A stretch of 5,569 bases of DNA from NCBI GenBank assembly GCA_016220045.1, contig JACRIP010000405.1, forward strand, positions 1-5,569, read 5' to 3'. The notes beneath the pieces were generated by a model. That model had not been told where the DNA came from. It worked only from the letters and a program-made list of their open reading frames with translations, and ran no database searches. Of this stretch, positions 5,561-5,569 are shown piece by piece. Position 1 is the first letter of the stretch. Each line of letters starts with the position of its first letter. Position numbers and translations under genes: made by a program. The stretch is from Planctomycetota bacterium (GTDB lineage Bacteria; Planctomycetota; MHYJ01; WSZJ01; JACPWG01).

Positions 5561-5569
5561 GGCGTTGCC

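Overview
The window is high-GC bacterial DNA. It carries a leftward three-gene operon (ppx/gppA-like, then two tandem thymidylate-kinase-like genes) and a divergent rightward gene for a GH13 subfamily 18 sugar-phosphorylase-like protein. The 578-base gap between them is crowded with repeats. No marker gene fixes the taxon. GC content, codon usage and the abundance of palindromic and heptanucleotide extragenic repeats would suit a large-genome environmental bacterium, for example of the PVC group or Acidobacteriota. That placement is an inference from general experience.

Left part (1-2968, minus strand): transcription runs from a GTG start at 2968. The first gene is a full-length Ppx/GppA phosphatase with a C-terminal HD domain. 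It overlaps the next start by ATGA. The second gene is a P-loop kinase of the thymidylate kinase superfamily with an intact Walker A motif. Eleven bases later a paralogue begins whose Walker A lysine is arginine; it runs off the left edge. Tight spacing and matching CCGGAGAG ribosome-binding sites indicate one translationally coupled operon, probably acting on nucleotide or polyphosphate/(p)ppGpp metabolism.

Middle (2969-3546): this stretch holds a candidate extended -10 promoter for the operon and a 213-bp ungapped imperfect palindrome centred on 3173. It then holds a candidate sigma70-type promoter for the rightward gene, three hairpins with identical TTC triloops, and nine tandem heptamers that run into the Shine-Dalgarno of the rightward gene.

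Right part (3547-5569, plus strand): a 591-residue protein resembles sucrose/glucosylglycerate phosphorylases over its whole length. It keeps the nucleophile and transition-state-stabiliser aspartates but has isoleucine where the acid/base glutamate should be. Behind it lies a second copy of the palindrome core (55 of 58 bases identical), in the same orientation, and then a good promoter pointing out of the window.

The most notable points are the palindrome family that brackets the phosphorylase-like gene and the two proteins that have each lost a key catalytic residue: the second kinase (K to R) and the GH13 protein (E to I). Neither looks like a decaying pseudogene, because the frames are intact and the surrounding motifs are conserved.
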